In this document: piece after piece, positions 21,972 through 29,935 of the stretch | Position numbering within the stretch: the first letter of the stretch is position 1 | Layout of the letters: every line of letters starts with the position of its first letter | NCBI GenBank assembly: GCA_035772405.1 | Contig: JAYKKM010000452.1 | Coordinates: 235,001 to 299,000 of the forward strand | Origin: Chrysogorgia sp. JL179-B06 | Lineage: Eukaryota; Cnidaria; Anthozoa; Scleralcyonacea; Chrysogorgiidae | Reading direction: 5' to 3' | DNA length: 64,000 nucleotides | Translations under genes and position numbers: made by a program | Notes under the pieces: model-generated | The model's database searches: none | What the model was told of the DNA's origin: nothing | What the model saw: only the letters and a program-made list of their open reading frames with translations

Positions 21972-22705
21972 ATGACTCAAGCCCGAGGAATTAGCGAAGA
22001 AGATATTACCAACATGCTGAGAACGGCCTTTGTCAGTGCGTCTACCTCACAAGACACCTCTGGCCTAGCGTCTTAAACAAGTACTTCTCAACATACACAC
22101 TGTTCGACCCTGACCCTGAAGGGTAGCCAAAACGGCTTAGCTCTCAGGTCCGCCATACGAGGTATCTTCTCGACGCTTGGATCGATCTTCGAGAAGATAG
22201 AGCCAACGAGCTTGCTGATACACTAGCTGGCATAATCCCTGTGTGGTGTTACTCATCATTCAAGTACCTTATGTTAGCAAGTGACGTCTACTTGAACAAC
22301 CCTAGTGGGTCCACAGCCACATTACTCGGTAATTTCCTCCAAGTGTTCTTAGCGACCCTTATGTGGAAACCATGCCCAACCAAAGCCAAAGCGTGGCTGG
22401 AGCTCGCCGCAAACCGCGACGTTCACGTTTGCAAGGTGGGGTGTAATGAGATACTGGGTGCGGATGATATCAGGGACCACGTACTCTCGCCCGCCCACAG
22501 ACACTTTGCGAGAGACGAAAACGTGTACACCTGTCACCCATGCGGTGTGGCCGCCAACGACCCACTGCATCGCTTGAGACACGAGAGCTCACAGTCCCAC
22601 CTTAAAAACTTAGAGCTTCAGCGGATATTTAACAACGAACAACAGTTGCCGCAACAGGAGAGAACATTTCTCTGGAGGTATAGTAATCATGAAGAAACTC
22701 GGTAA
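21972..22705 (+). pseudogene. Zinc-finger protein gene, frameshifted
   Basis: The intact 246-residue homologue is at 56987-57727. Here the frame from ATG 21972 closes after about 35 codons near 22074 because of a small deletion; homology then continues in other frames to 22705. The last 154 codons remain open and keep two C2H2-like clusters (CNEILGADDIRDHVLSPAH; CHPCGVAANDPLHRLRHESSQSH). It overlaps the TK start by 17 bp, as in element 2. Function unknown, probably nucleic acid binding. Confidence 0.8.
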
Positions 22706-23261
22706 ACTAGAAATCGTGATTGGCCCCATGTTCGCAGGGAAAACAACAGAGACTCTTCGCAGGTTAGTCACGTTAAGTAAATCAGGGCTCAAAGTCCTCT
22801 ACATGAACAACACAGGCGACATTAGGCGAACTGACCACGCGTTCTCCACACATCGTCAGACCATTGTCGTCGGATCAGACAGTTTACCTGCGAAGTTAAT
22901 CACCAACCTTCCGAGTTCTTCCGAGATAGCTGACTATGACGTCATTGGCATTGATGAAGGTCATTGGTATTCTGGGTTACTTCCAGTTACCCGTGAATAC
23001 ATTAAAGCTGGCATTCACGTCATTATTTGTGGTCTCATAACAACAGAGCATTTAAAAAGACTTGGTGAACTTGACACGTTGTTCCCAATGGCAGACGACA
23101 TCACATTTCTAAAAGCGTATTGCGCTGTTTGTCGTGACACTTACGGAACAACTGTTGAAGCGCCATTCAATTGGAGATACAACCCAGGACCATCATTCGT
23201 TGGTGGTGCTGAGCAATATCGCGCAGTGTGCAGACGTCATCATCCTTCCACACAAAATTAA
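22689..23261 (+). CDS. TK: Type II thymidine kinase
   Basis: 190 residues. It phosphorylates thymidine to dTMP, feeding dNTP synthesis. P-loop GPMFAGKTTE near 12-21, Walker B IDEGHW near 90, four-residue zinc pair CAVC near 147, then the VGGAEQYRAVCRRHH end containing the second pair. Size and order fit the TK1/poxvirus-type family. It is preceded by GGTATAGTAATC and overlaps the zinc-finger gene. Thymidine kinase is not part of the usual Polinton core. Intact in both elements, which argues that it is a functional member of this lineage. Confidence 0.85.
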   Translation: MKKLGKLEIVIGPMFAGKTTETLRRLVTLSKSGLKVLYMNNTGDIRRTDHAFSTHRQTIVVGSDSLPAKLITNLPSSSEIADYDVIGIDEGHWYSGLLPVTREYIKAGIHVIICGLITTEHLKRLGELDTLFPMADDITFLKAYCAVCRDTYGTTVEAPFNWRYNPGPSFVGGAEQYRAVCRRHHPSTQN

Positions 23262-23522
23262 GGGTGTTCTCGGATACCCCACTTTTTAAATTTAGACATT
23301 GGTCACATGAAGCGTCCAATGTCTCATAGAAACATTTTTTCACACAGTGGTCAGAAGGTTTGTGAAATAAATAAAGTTCCACAAACATTTTCATTGAGAG
23401 AAAGTTTCGCAGATATTTTTTACCGAGTTAAAAATATCTTTTAAAAAATGCCAGAACAGTTGTCACCTCAAGCGTCGTCTCGACAACGAGAACGAGTGCT
23501 AATTCGACTTATTACTCACTGT
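23262..23522. terminator. Convergent intergenic region with poly(A) signals
   Basis: 260 bp between the 3' ends of TK (+) and the Bro-N gene (-). AAATAAATAAAG near 23367 and AT-rich inverted stretches (AAAATATCTTTTAAAAAA) could serve 3' end formation for both. No frame is conserved. Confidence 0.45.
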
Positions 23523-24284
23523 CTAAAAAGTCTCTTTACAGTAGCGTCTCTCATGGTTACTCAACGCTGATTTATTTTTAAATTTACGAAAACACTGAGA
23601 GCACTGAAACCCAACGTCAAATAAATATTTTACTACCGTGGTAATAGCGTCGTCGTATGAGTCGCACAACAATGTTAGATACCCAGCGGATTTGTATCTA
23701 AGCAACAGAGAGTCTTGCTCTTTGGACGTCTTACCTGTACCACCTGGATTCTTGAACTCAATCACGAGTCCGCTGTGCTGCCGGTTTGCATTGGCAATAA
23801 TCAAATCAGGTGTTCCACGTTGGTAGCCTTTTTTCCACGAACTTATTCTTTTACTCGAGGTGTCTTGATTTTCACCACAAGCGGCTATCAAAATAGCTTC
23901 TGGATAATATTTCCTAAGAAAACCAACAACTTTCGTATGAAGATCGAACTCGGTGATCACTTTAAACTGATTGTGTTTGAGACCGACGTCAGCTAAACCC
24001 TTTCTAACGCTTGGTAAGACTTCTGAGTGCACCCACCTTCCGAAGTGTCTCGCACGCTCCGTTTTACTCGAGAACACTAACGAGTAGACACCAAGTTCGT
24101 TGATAAACGAGGCCTGCTCTATCTTCATTTTACAATCAGGTTCGACGTGGTCGTTGACTGCGTCTTTTGGTCGAGCGTAACCTAGAGCACTTGCGACTTC
24201 TCTTGCTTTGAACCATATTTCACCGTTGTGATTAGCTATCGTGATTTGGTGACCATCGAATAATTGCACTGAGTTGGTTGTCAT
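23523..24284 (-). CDS. Bro-N / VRR-NUC-like / zinc-finger protein
   Basis: 253 residues from ATG 24284, the Met conserved in element 2; the upstream extension is not conserved. Bro-N domain at about 1-105 (IWFKAREVASALGYARPKDAV, then LPSVRKGL). A PD-(D/E)XK nuclease-like domain at about 120-220 carries the VRR-NUC signature RGTPDLIIAN...LVIEFKNPGG...SKEQ. A C-terminal C2H2 finger is CSQCFRKF...NHERRYC. Bro-N binds DNA in large DNA viruses; the nuclease might process replication or recombination intermediates. Only 22 bp separate it from the small upstream gene. Confidence 0.8.
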   Translation of the reverse strand: MTTNSVQLFDGHQITIANHNGEIWFKAREVASALGYARPKDAVNDHVEPDCKMKIEQASFINELGVYSLVFSSKTERARHFGRWVHSEVLPSVRKGLADVGLKHNQFKVITEFDLHTKVVGFLRKYYPEAILIAACGENQDTSSKRISSWKKGYQRGTPDLIIANANRQHSGLVIEFKNPGGTGKTSKEQDSLLLRYKSAGYLTLLCDSYDDAITTVVKYLFDVGFQCSQCFRKFKNKSALSNHERRYCKETF

Positions 24285-24306
24285 TACTATAGCCTCACAA
24301 AAAAAA

Positions 24307-24447
24307 CTACTCGACATAGGTGTCGGGTTTTTTATAGATCTGGTTTGTTGTGTACCAATGCAGCAGGTGTGTTTTATTAGTCCTCAGTTTTCTACGTCGT
24401 CTGAAAAAGTTTCTAATGTTACGAACCAGTTTTCTAAGCCAACCCAT
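24307..24447 (-). CDS. Small Arg-rich protein with N-terminal MGW
   Basis: 46 codons. Starts MGWLRKL, contains RNFFRRRRK, then a Tyr/Lys end. Its counterpart in element 2 (55226-55396, 56 codons) keeps the core and differs by an in-frame duplication near the N-terminus. Conservation of frame, start and stop in two diverged copies is the main support. Gly2 could be myristoylated; the Arg run could bind nucleic acid. Confidence 0.65.
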   Translation of the reverse strand: MGWLRKLVRNIRNFFRRRRKLRTNKTHLLHWYTTNQIYKKPDTYVE

Positions 24448-24455
24448 TACATAAC

Positions 24456-24662
24456 TTAAGTCACGTCTCCTACCACTCCTACTTTGTCTGACTCTGGTAA
24501 CATAATAGGTTTGCCGTAAGTCTTTTTAGACCTCATACCAATCTCAGCGTGGAGCTCGAGAGTAACGTCACCGCGACCAAATGATCCACCAGCTTTGAAC
24601 ATGTGATCAGTCGTCTTATTTATCTTATATATTTCATGAGGTCTCGAAAAACATGCTCCCAT
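24456..24662 (-). CDS. Small protein with myristoylation-like N-terminus
   Basis: 68 residues starting MGACFSR, a plausible N-myristoylation/palmitoylation signal, followed by a mixed hydrophilic region. Almost unchanged in element 2. The preceding gene ends at 24663, so the two abut with no spacer. Membrane-associated virion role inferred. Confidence 0.75.
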   Translation of the reverse strand: MGACFSRPHEIYKINKTTDHMFKAGGSFGRGDVTLELHAEIGMRSKKTYGKPIMLPESDKVGVVGDVT

Positions 24663-25613
24663 TTACTTTATACCATATTCCTTCATCATTTCTCCACCCA
24701 TGATTATGATGTCTCGGTTCGTCATGTAACCACTCACAATTTTCACACCGTAGAACTCTATCAACGATGGGTACGCATAAGGTGCGAGTGGTATTCTTGG
24801 TCGATGTATTCCAAAAATTGTTCCATAAGGTGTGCCTATCTTTTTCATATTCGCTATGAAGTCTGAATCGGTTGACTTAACGTTGTTGACCCTGACATGT
24901 GAATTGCTCATTTGCCAGTGTATCGATATCATATGCATTTTGGTGAGGTCAACACCACTCGGAATAGTGCATATGCTCTCCATTGCTGGGATGCTACCAC
25001 CATACGCGAGTCCATTAGTCATACCAGTCTTGTACCCTATGAACTTATCCCACTGACCGTCGTCGTTTGATATAATTGTCTCCCAATTTGATCCAGCGGT
25101 GCGAGTAGGTAACCGCGCTACGACAAAAATGGAGAGGTCACACCACTGCATACTCGGACAGTTAAAGTGAAGGCCAGACTCAAGTGGGAGTGGTGTTAAC
25201 ACAGGGGATAGAAAACTTTGGCTTACACTACTGATGCCAACAATAGGACCATAGGTTGGGTTGTTTTGCACTAATTTACTTGTTTCGCCAATGGCTTTCA
25301 CTTTGTTTGAACCATTGGTGTGAAATTCCACGTTTTTCAAGGCGTGTGTGCTAACGTTGAAGTCGAGCACAATGTTATAGGACTGACTCTTGAGGAAACC
25401 TGCTAACAATTGCTCTAGAGTTCTTTTATTGGTAGCATCTGAGTCATCGACTGGGTCTGCTACGTTTTTTATTGCTGAGCCTTGCATGTCTATTATTCCA
25501 GACATCCTTCCACCAGTCGCACTTAATTTAGGATCTTCGTCCAGATGCCTTTTCGTTCTCTTTAGTATTTTATCGTGAGGGTCGTCAGACTCGTACCCAT
25601 AGTTTAGACTCAT
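24663..25613 (-). CDS. Fibre-like protein with possible lectin-type C-terminal domain
   Basis: 316 residues from ATG 25613. The segment GIIDMQGSAIKNVADPVDD near 40-60 followed by DATNKRTLE is the G-x-I-x-N-V-x-D-P motif that joins shaft and head in many tail-fibre and adhesin proteins. The rest is beta-rich with WCDLSIFVVARL, WETIISNDDGQWDKFIGY and SLIEFYGVKI, suggestive of a LamG/concanavalin-like jelly roll. Probably a virion surface protein. Intact in both elements. Confidence 0.5.
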   Translation of the reverse strand: MSLNYGYESDDPHDKILKRTKRHLDEDPKLSATGGRMSGIIDMQGSAIKNVADPVDDSDATNKRTLEQLLAGFLKSQSYNIVLDFNVSTHALKNVEFHTNGSNKVKAIGETSKLVQNNPTYGPIVGISSVSQSFLSPVLTPLPLESGLHFNCPSMQWCDLSIFVVARLPTRTAGSNWETIISNDDGQWDKFIGYKTGMTNGLAYGGSIPAMESICTIPSGVDLTKMHMISIHWQMSNSHVRVNNVKSTDSDFIANMKKIGTPYGTIFGIHRPRIPLAPYAYPSLIEFYGVKIVSGYMTNRDIIIMGGEMMKEYGIK

Positions 25614-25615
25614 CA

Positions 25616-27088
25616 CTACTTCAAGGTGTATTTGGTTAGTAGATAACCAGAGACTGCTGAGAACCCTAACACTATCGCCAGCGTTGTTGTGTCTGACTTA
25701 CTTGTGGTGGTGGTGGTGGTAGCGTACACCTTCTGATTGGTCACCGCTGTTTTCTTCACGGGTGGTACCACATTTTCTTGGTGGACTTTTTTGGTCACAG
25801 TCGTTGGTGTCGTCGCATTCAAGTTAGTCACCACATTTTCTTAGAGGACTTTTTTAGCCACAGTTGTTGGTGTTGTTGCATTCAAGCGAGTGTTCACTCC
25901 AAATCTCATGGACTCTGTGGCAATCTTTAATAAGTTGTTGTACCCAGCGATTTTGTTCTTGAGTATCACCACATCACTTGGCATCAACCATGTGCTTGGC
26001 GACACTGCAAGATTTTGGACAACGTTGGTGTCTCTAATTGATTTATTCATGTTGAGAATCCATGTCGACACGTCATAGTTGATAACACTGTCAGAAAACA
26101 ACTTGCGGAATTCTTGTTGGGTTTCTAGACTTCCTGCAGAGCCACCAACGACTGATACACGTGTTCTCGCTTGCGCACCAAGTGTGGAGTACACAAAGGC
26201 TTCTATGCTCTGATTTAGATATTGCAGTCCAATGTTGGTAAAGCCGTCTGAGAGTCGCGCAACGTATCGTTTATAATCGTTCTGAACGTCGTTGAGTGTG
26301 AAGACTCTGGATTCACCTGTTGTGCCATCGCTTAGTACTTTATTCTGGTAGTAATGTTTTCTGGGAATCTTGGAAATCTTACCATACAATTCGGAAGCGT
26401 TGAATTCTCTACTTATTGATTTCATGGTCTCACCACCTTCCATTCTTCTGAGAAGTCTTCTGATGGTGAAGTACAAATGAAACCTCATCACACTTGTGAC
26501 CACAGGGTGGACCTCTTGTGACACTGATAAATGTTGCAACGACACTCCACAACAGAAACTCGCACAATACGTCGCAAACACAATGCGGTAGTAAGACTCG
26601 TTGTCATCCCACTCCGATTTTGTCTTTGACGTGGTGACTCGCAAGACTGGCAGCTTTGACATGAAGTAGCTATTTTGGTTAACAAAGACTTTGAAGTTAT
26701 TCACTGGATAATTTAACACATTTTCTGTTGGATAGCCATCCCAAAGTCCCCAGTGGTTCTTATGACCTTTTGGTAGTGGTTGGATAGCTCCACCACCTTG
26801 CCATATTATTGGGAACTTACTATTGTGTAGCCACTTCCACATGTTTTTATCATTTTTGAAGGTTGCGCTGGTTATGTCTGTGCTAAGGATGTCATTGTTT
26901 CTGAAATACACGTCGACACTCATGATTTTACCGTCTTGTGAAATATTTGGATAGAACTCGAATTTGCTTAAAGTAGCGTGGGGGTACTTTTTGATGAGGT
27001 CTGCCTTTGCGTCGTGTGTGGCCTTCGATATGTTAGCCATCGCACGTTCGTAGTACTTTCCATAGTAGTTGCGAAGGGCTTTCTGCAT
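25616..27088 (-). pseudogene. Protein with C-terminal membrane anchor, nonsense codon
   Basis: Unknown family, about 490 codons. Aromatic N-terminal part (NHWGLWDGYPTENVLNYP near 125), a Cys cluster YCASFCCG near 175, a Thr/Pro/Lys-rich repeat region and a last membrane helix (LAIVLGFSAVSGYLL). In this copy a TAA at 25841-25843 replaces a sense codon kept in element 2 and cuts off the anchor; the frame continues open to 25616. It is divergent from the capsid-arm operon with only 21 bp between start codons, so it probably belongs with virion genes. Confidence 0.7.
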
Positions 27089-27109
27089 ATAATATACTGT
27101 ATGTTATAC
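27089..27109. promoter_or_regulatory. 21-bp divergent promoter
   Basis: The complete space between two outward ATGs is ATAATATACTGTATGTTATAC, close to a palindrome with TATA boxes in both directions. Element 2 has a 24-bp equivalent at 52568-52591. Any further elements must lie inside the coding regions. Confidence 0.6.
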
Positions 27110-27811
27110 ATGACGCGAAAGTTGACAGTGTTCATTGAAGGTGCGGAAAAAGTTGCGTCCTTTGACAACGCGATGATGGTCATACACGATAACCCATACA
27201 TTGTGGTCAAGACAGCCACTGTGTTTTGGGACTATCATAACACAACAAATGACGACAGCATTCAGGTCTTCACGCTGGACAACTCTAGGGTTGGCTCTTT
27301 TAAAAAGATTAAAGTGGGTGAAGGGTACTTTAGCTTCGACGCACTGGTCAAAGTCTTGAAACATGAGTCTAACGAGCGTAGGGTGGATCTTGAGATAGAG
27401 AAACTAACACCAACAGGCAAGTGTAGGGTTAAGGTTAGTAGCTCAGCTGTGTTAGACACCATTGGACCTCTACTTGGTTTCGCGAAGGGTGAGGTGATTC
27501 AGAATGACTCACAGTGGCACACTAGCCCAAACGAGGTCGACATGTATAAAGGTCTGAAGTACATAGAAGTTTCGTGTGACGTTGTTGAAACCGAGAGCAA
27601 TGTGGGTATTGATGGGAAGCGTAGCGATGTGATCACAACGTTGCCAATACCCACCGAACAGTCTTTGAAAGGGTCAGTGCAACGTCATGTGGACATTGAG
27701 TCAAAGGTGAGTATTAAAAAAGGTGTTTACTCGAGTATGACATTTCGCGTCAAACCAAATAACAGTGGTCTCAAAATTGGTGCGGTGTTATTGGAACTGT
27801 ATATTGTGTGA
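27110..27811 (+). CDS. Probable minor capsid (penton-like) protein
   Basis: 233 residues from ATG 27110. Beta-rich. The C-terminal half has the GLKYIEVSCDVVE...NVGIDGKRSDVITTLPI layout followed by SSMTFRVK and a short hydrophobic strand at the end, which fits the single jelly-roll penton proteins of Polintons. Placement directly before the integrase and on the capsid arm supports this. Assignment is by pattern, not by search. Confidence 0.55.
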   Translation: MTRKLTVFIEGAEKVASFDNAMMVIHDNPYIVVKTATVFWDYHNTTNDDSIQVFTLDNSRVGSFKKIKVGEGYFSFDALVKVLKHESNERRVDLEIEKLTPTGKCRVKVSSSAVLDTIGPLLGFAKGEVIQNDSQWHTSPNEVDMYKGLKYIEVSCDVVETESNVGIDGKRSDVITTLPIPTEQSLKGSVQRHVDIESKVSIKKGVYSSMTFRVKPNNSGLKIGAVLLELYIV

Positions 27812-27816
27812 ATTAT

Positions 27817-28920
27817 ATGGAACTCGGTGTGGAAACAGAACAAGGGTTGAGAGACATCTATTATAATCCCAAGACGGGGTACAGTGGTGCAGAGAGGTTG
27901 TATCAAAGTGCGTTGGGAGACGGATTGAAAGTAACTAGAAAAACAGTGAAAGAATGGTTGACAGCGCAGGACACCTACACTAGGTACAAACCCATTGTGA
28001 GAAGGCATAAATTCCGTGCGACCTTTGTTGGGTTTCTTGGTGAAGAGCTCCAAATGGACTTAGTGGACATGAGTAAGTACTCAAAACAGAATGGCGGTTA
28101 TTATTGGATACTGACAGGCATTGAAATATTGAGTAGATATGCTTTCGGCATTGCAGTTTATAGAAAAGACACTAAGAACATGACTAAGGCTGTTGGAAAA
28201 TTGTTGAATGACTTTAAAGATCGGTTTGGGACCACACCTAAGTTAGCGCAATTCGATGATGGACTTGAGTTCTACAATGTTGGGGTGAAAAGTTTGTTGA
28301 AAGAACATGGTGTTGAATATTTCAGCACTAAGAGTGATAAAAAGGCCGCTGTTGTCGAGCGTTTTAATAGAAGTCTGAAGAGCATTATGTGGAAGTACTT
28401 TTATGCTCGTGGAACGTACAAATGGATTGACGTTCTTGACCAGTTTGTGAGCAATTACAATGGTAATGTGAATCGAAGCATTATGATGAAACCGAAGGAT
28501 GTCAATAAGTCAAATGAGGGTGAAGTGTGGACCACTTTGTTTGGTCATCATTTTGCAGACACCCCATTACCAAAGTTTAGAGTTGGCGAGTCAGTGAGAA
28601 TTAGTAAGTACAAGAGTGTGTTCACAAAGGGCTATGAAGCCAACTTCACTGAAGAGCTGTTTAAAGTGGTAAAGGTTATTCGTGGTGATCCGAATGTGTA
28701 CGAAATTGAGGACATAAGTGGTGATCAGATTATTGGTAAATTTTACGAACAGGAATTATCGCTGGTCAATAGGAAACATGGTGACGATGTGTACAGAGTT
28801 GAAAAGGTGTTGAAAAGAAAGAAAGTCAGAGGGAAGAAGATGGCGCTGGTCAAATGGTTGGGTTATGAAAGCAAACATAATTCGTGGATACCAGAAAGCG
28901 ATATTCAAAATGTGAGCTAG
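27817..28920 (+). CDS. INT: Retroviral-type integrase with chromodomain
   Basis: 367 residues from ATG 27817. It catalyses insertion of the linear element with 6-bp staggering. Catalytic acid candidates: D81 (LQMDLVDM), D147 (QFDDGLEF), E181 (VVERFNRSLK). An N-terminal helical region (YSGAERLY) comes first. The C-terminal chromodomain is at about 320-367 (VYRVEKVLKRK...ALVKWLGY...NSWIPESDI), which in relatives directs insertion to chromatin marks. Intact here; in element 2 the core is deleted. Confidence 0.93.
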   Translation: MELGVETEQGLRDIYYNPKTGYSGAERLYQSALGDGLKVTRKTVKEWLTAQDTYTRYKPIVRRHKFRATFVGFLGEELQMDLVDMSKYSKQNGGYYWILTGIEILSRYAFGIAVYRKDTKNMTKAVGKLLNDFKDRFGTTPKLAQFDDGLEFYNVGVKSLLKEHGVEYFSTKSDKKAAVVERFNRSLKSIMWKYFYARGTYKWIDVLDQFVSNYNGNVNRSIMMKPKDVNKSNEGEVWTTLFGHHFADTPLPKFRVGESVRISKYKSVFTKGYEANFTEELFKVVKVIRGDPNVYEIEDISGDQIIGKFYEQELSLVNRKHGDDVYRVEKVLKRKKVRGKKMALVKWLGYESKHNSWIPESDIQNVS

Positions 28921-28926
28921 TGTAAT

Positions 28927-29877
28927 ATGGCTGAAGGCGGTTTCGACGACCTTGAGATGGAGAGCTCTAACGAATACAAAGATATCACTGACGACGAACT
29001 AAAGTATAGTCTCGAAAGAGCCACTCAAGATCGCAAACTATCTCGGAACGATCCAAACGTCACAGTCGATGAGAAAATTAGACTAATTAGAGTGGAGAGT
29101 GGATTGAGGCGTGAACGTGATGTAAGATTTCGTCGACGCATGAAGGAGGATTTTAACGATATTGCAACGCGGGTTAATGACTACGTAAAAGATCGTGAAG
29201 ACGTCGCGAGGAGTGTACCATTGTTAGACACCACACGTGCAGAGTACGTTGACATACCTGGGCTAACACCAATCGAGAACCGCGAGTTGAATAGCACGCT
29301 CAGTCCAGGTGAGAACGTGGCGTCTGAGTCGAGAGTAGGCGACACTGGCACATTGCAAATACGAGCAGACCATTTTCGAGACTTGATAAATGAAGCGAAC
29401 GAAAGAATAGCAGAGCTCGCAGTAAAAGACCTCACGGTCGAGGAGCACGAAGAGTTTACCAGTCTAGCTAAAAGAACGATTGGACTTAAAAAGGCTAGAG
29501 ACATGGTTATTGAACAGGGAGAAATGGAAGAAGTTAGAGAGCAACAGGAAGTCGACATTGACAGATTGCAGAAGTTCAAGAAATGGGCTAGAGAAAATGT
29601 GGTTGGGTTGAGTGCTTTAGCGATTTCAGTAGCTGCGATTATGACAACCATTATTATCGCTGGGAGGACTAACGTTATGAAAGGCGCTATGACCACGAGG
29701 TCGTTTGCGCAGACTGTTAAAAACGCGATAATGAGGATGGGTCCATGGGCTGTTGGATTGGCGAACTTAGTTTATGACGCGCTGGTGACAGGCGCAAAGG
29801 GTCTCGCTTGGTTAGCTCAAAATCTGTGGGTGTTCGCGGTGACATTCGCGTGGCTTGCGTACAATTATTTAAACTAA
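28927..29877 (+). CDS. Structural-type protein with hydrophobic C-terminus, paralogue 1
   Basis: 316 residues. An acidic N-terminus (MAEGGFDDLEMESSNEY), a long charged helical region and a C-terminal third with one membrane segment (LSALAISVAAIMTTIIIAG) and an amphipathic/hydrophobic tail (GPWAVGLANLVYDAL, LAWLAQNLWVFAVTFAWLAY). Function unknown; a membrane-active virion protein is plausible. It is followed by a paralogue that shares both ends. Confidence 0.7.
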   Translation: MAEGGFDDLEMESSNEYKDITDDELKYSLERATQDRKLSRNDPNVTVDEKIRLIRVESGLRRERDVRFRRRMKEDFNDIATRVNDYVKDREDVARSVPLLDTTRAEYVDIPGLTPIENRELNSTLSPGENVASESRVGDTGTLQIRADHFRDLINEANERIAELAVKDLTVEEHEEFTSLAKRTIGLKKARDMVIEQGEMEEVREQQEVDIDRLQKFKKWARENVVGLSALAISVAAIMTTIIIAGRTNVMKGAMTTRSFAQTVKNAIMRMGPWAVGLANLVYDALVTGAKGLAWLAQNLWVFAVTFAWLAYNYLN

Positions 29878-29935
29878 AAGCAAACGTGATTCATGGATGC
29901 CAGAAAATGACGTTCAAAATGTGAGCTAATGTAAT
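29878..29935 (+). repeat. Duplicated integrase 3' end between paralogues
   Basis: The spacer repeats the last 45 bp of the integrase gene plus its leader: AGCAAACGTGATTCATGGAT...AAAATGTGAGCTAATGTAATATGG. It marks the left edge of the tandem duplication. The same relic is at 50439-50496 in element 2. Confidence 0.85.

Noticed and set aside
29181..29696. Long Ser-rich minus-strand frame
   Set aside because: Shadow of the plus-strand paralogue 1 gene; no independent conservation.
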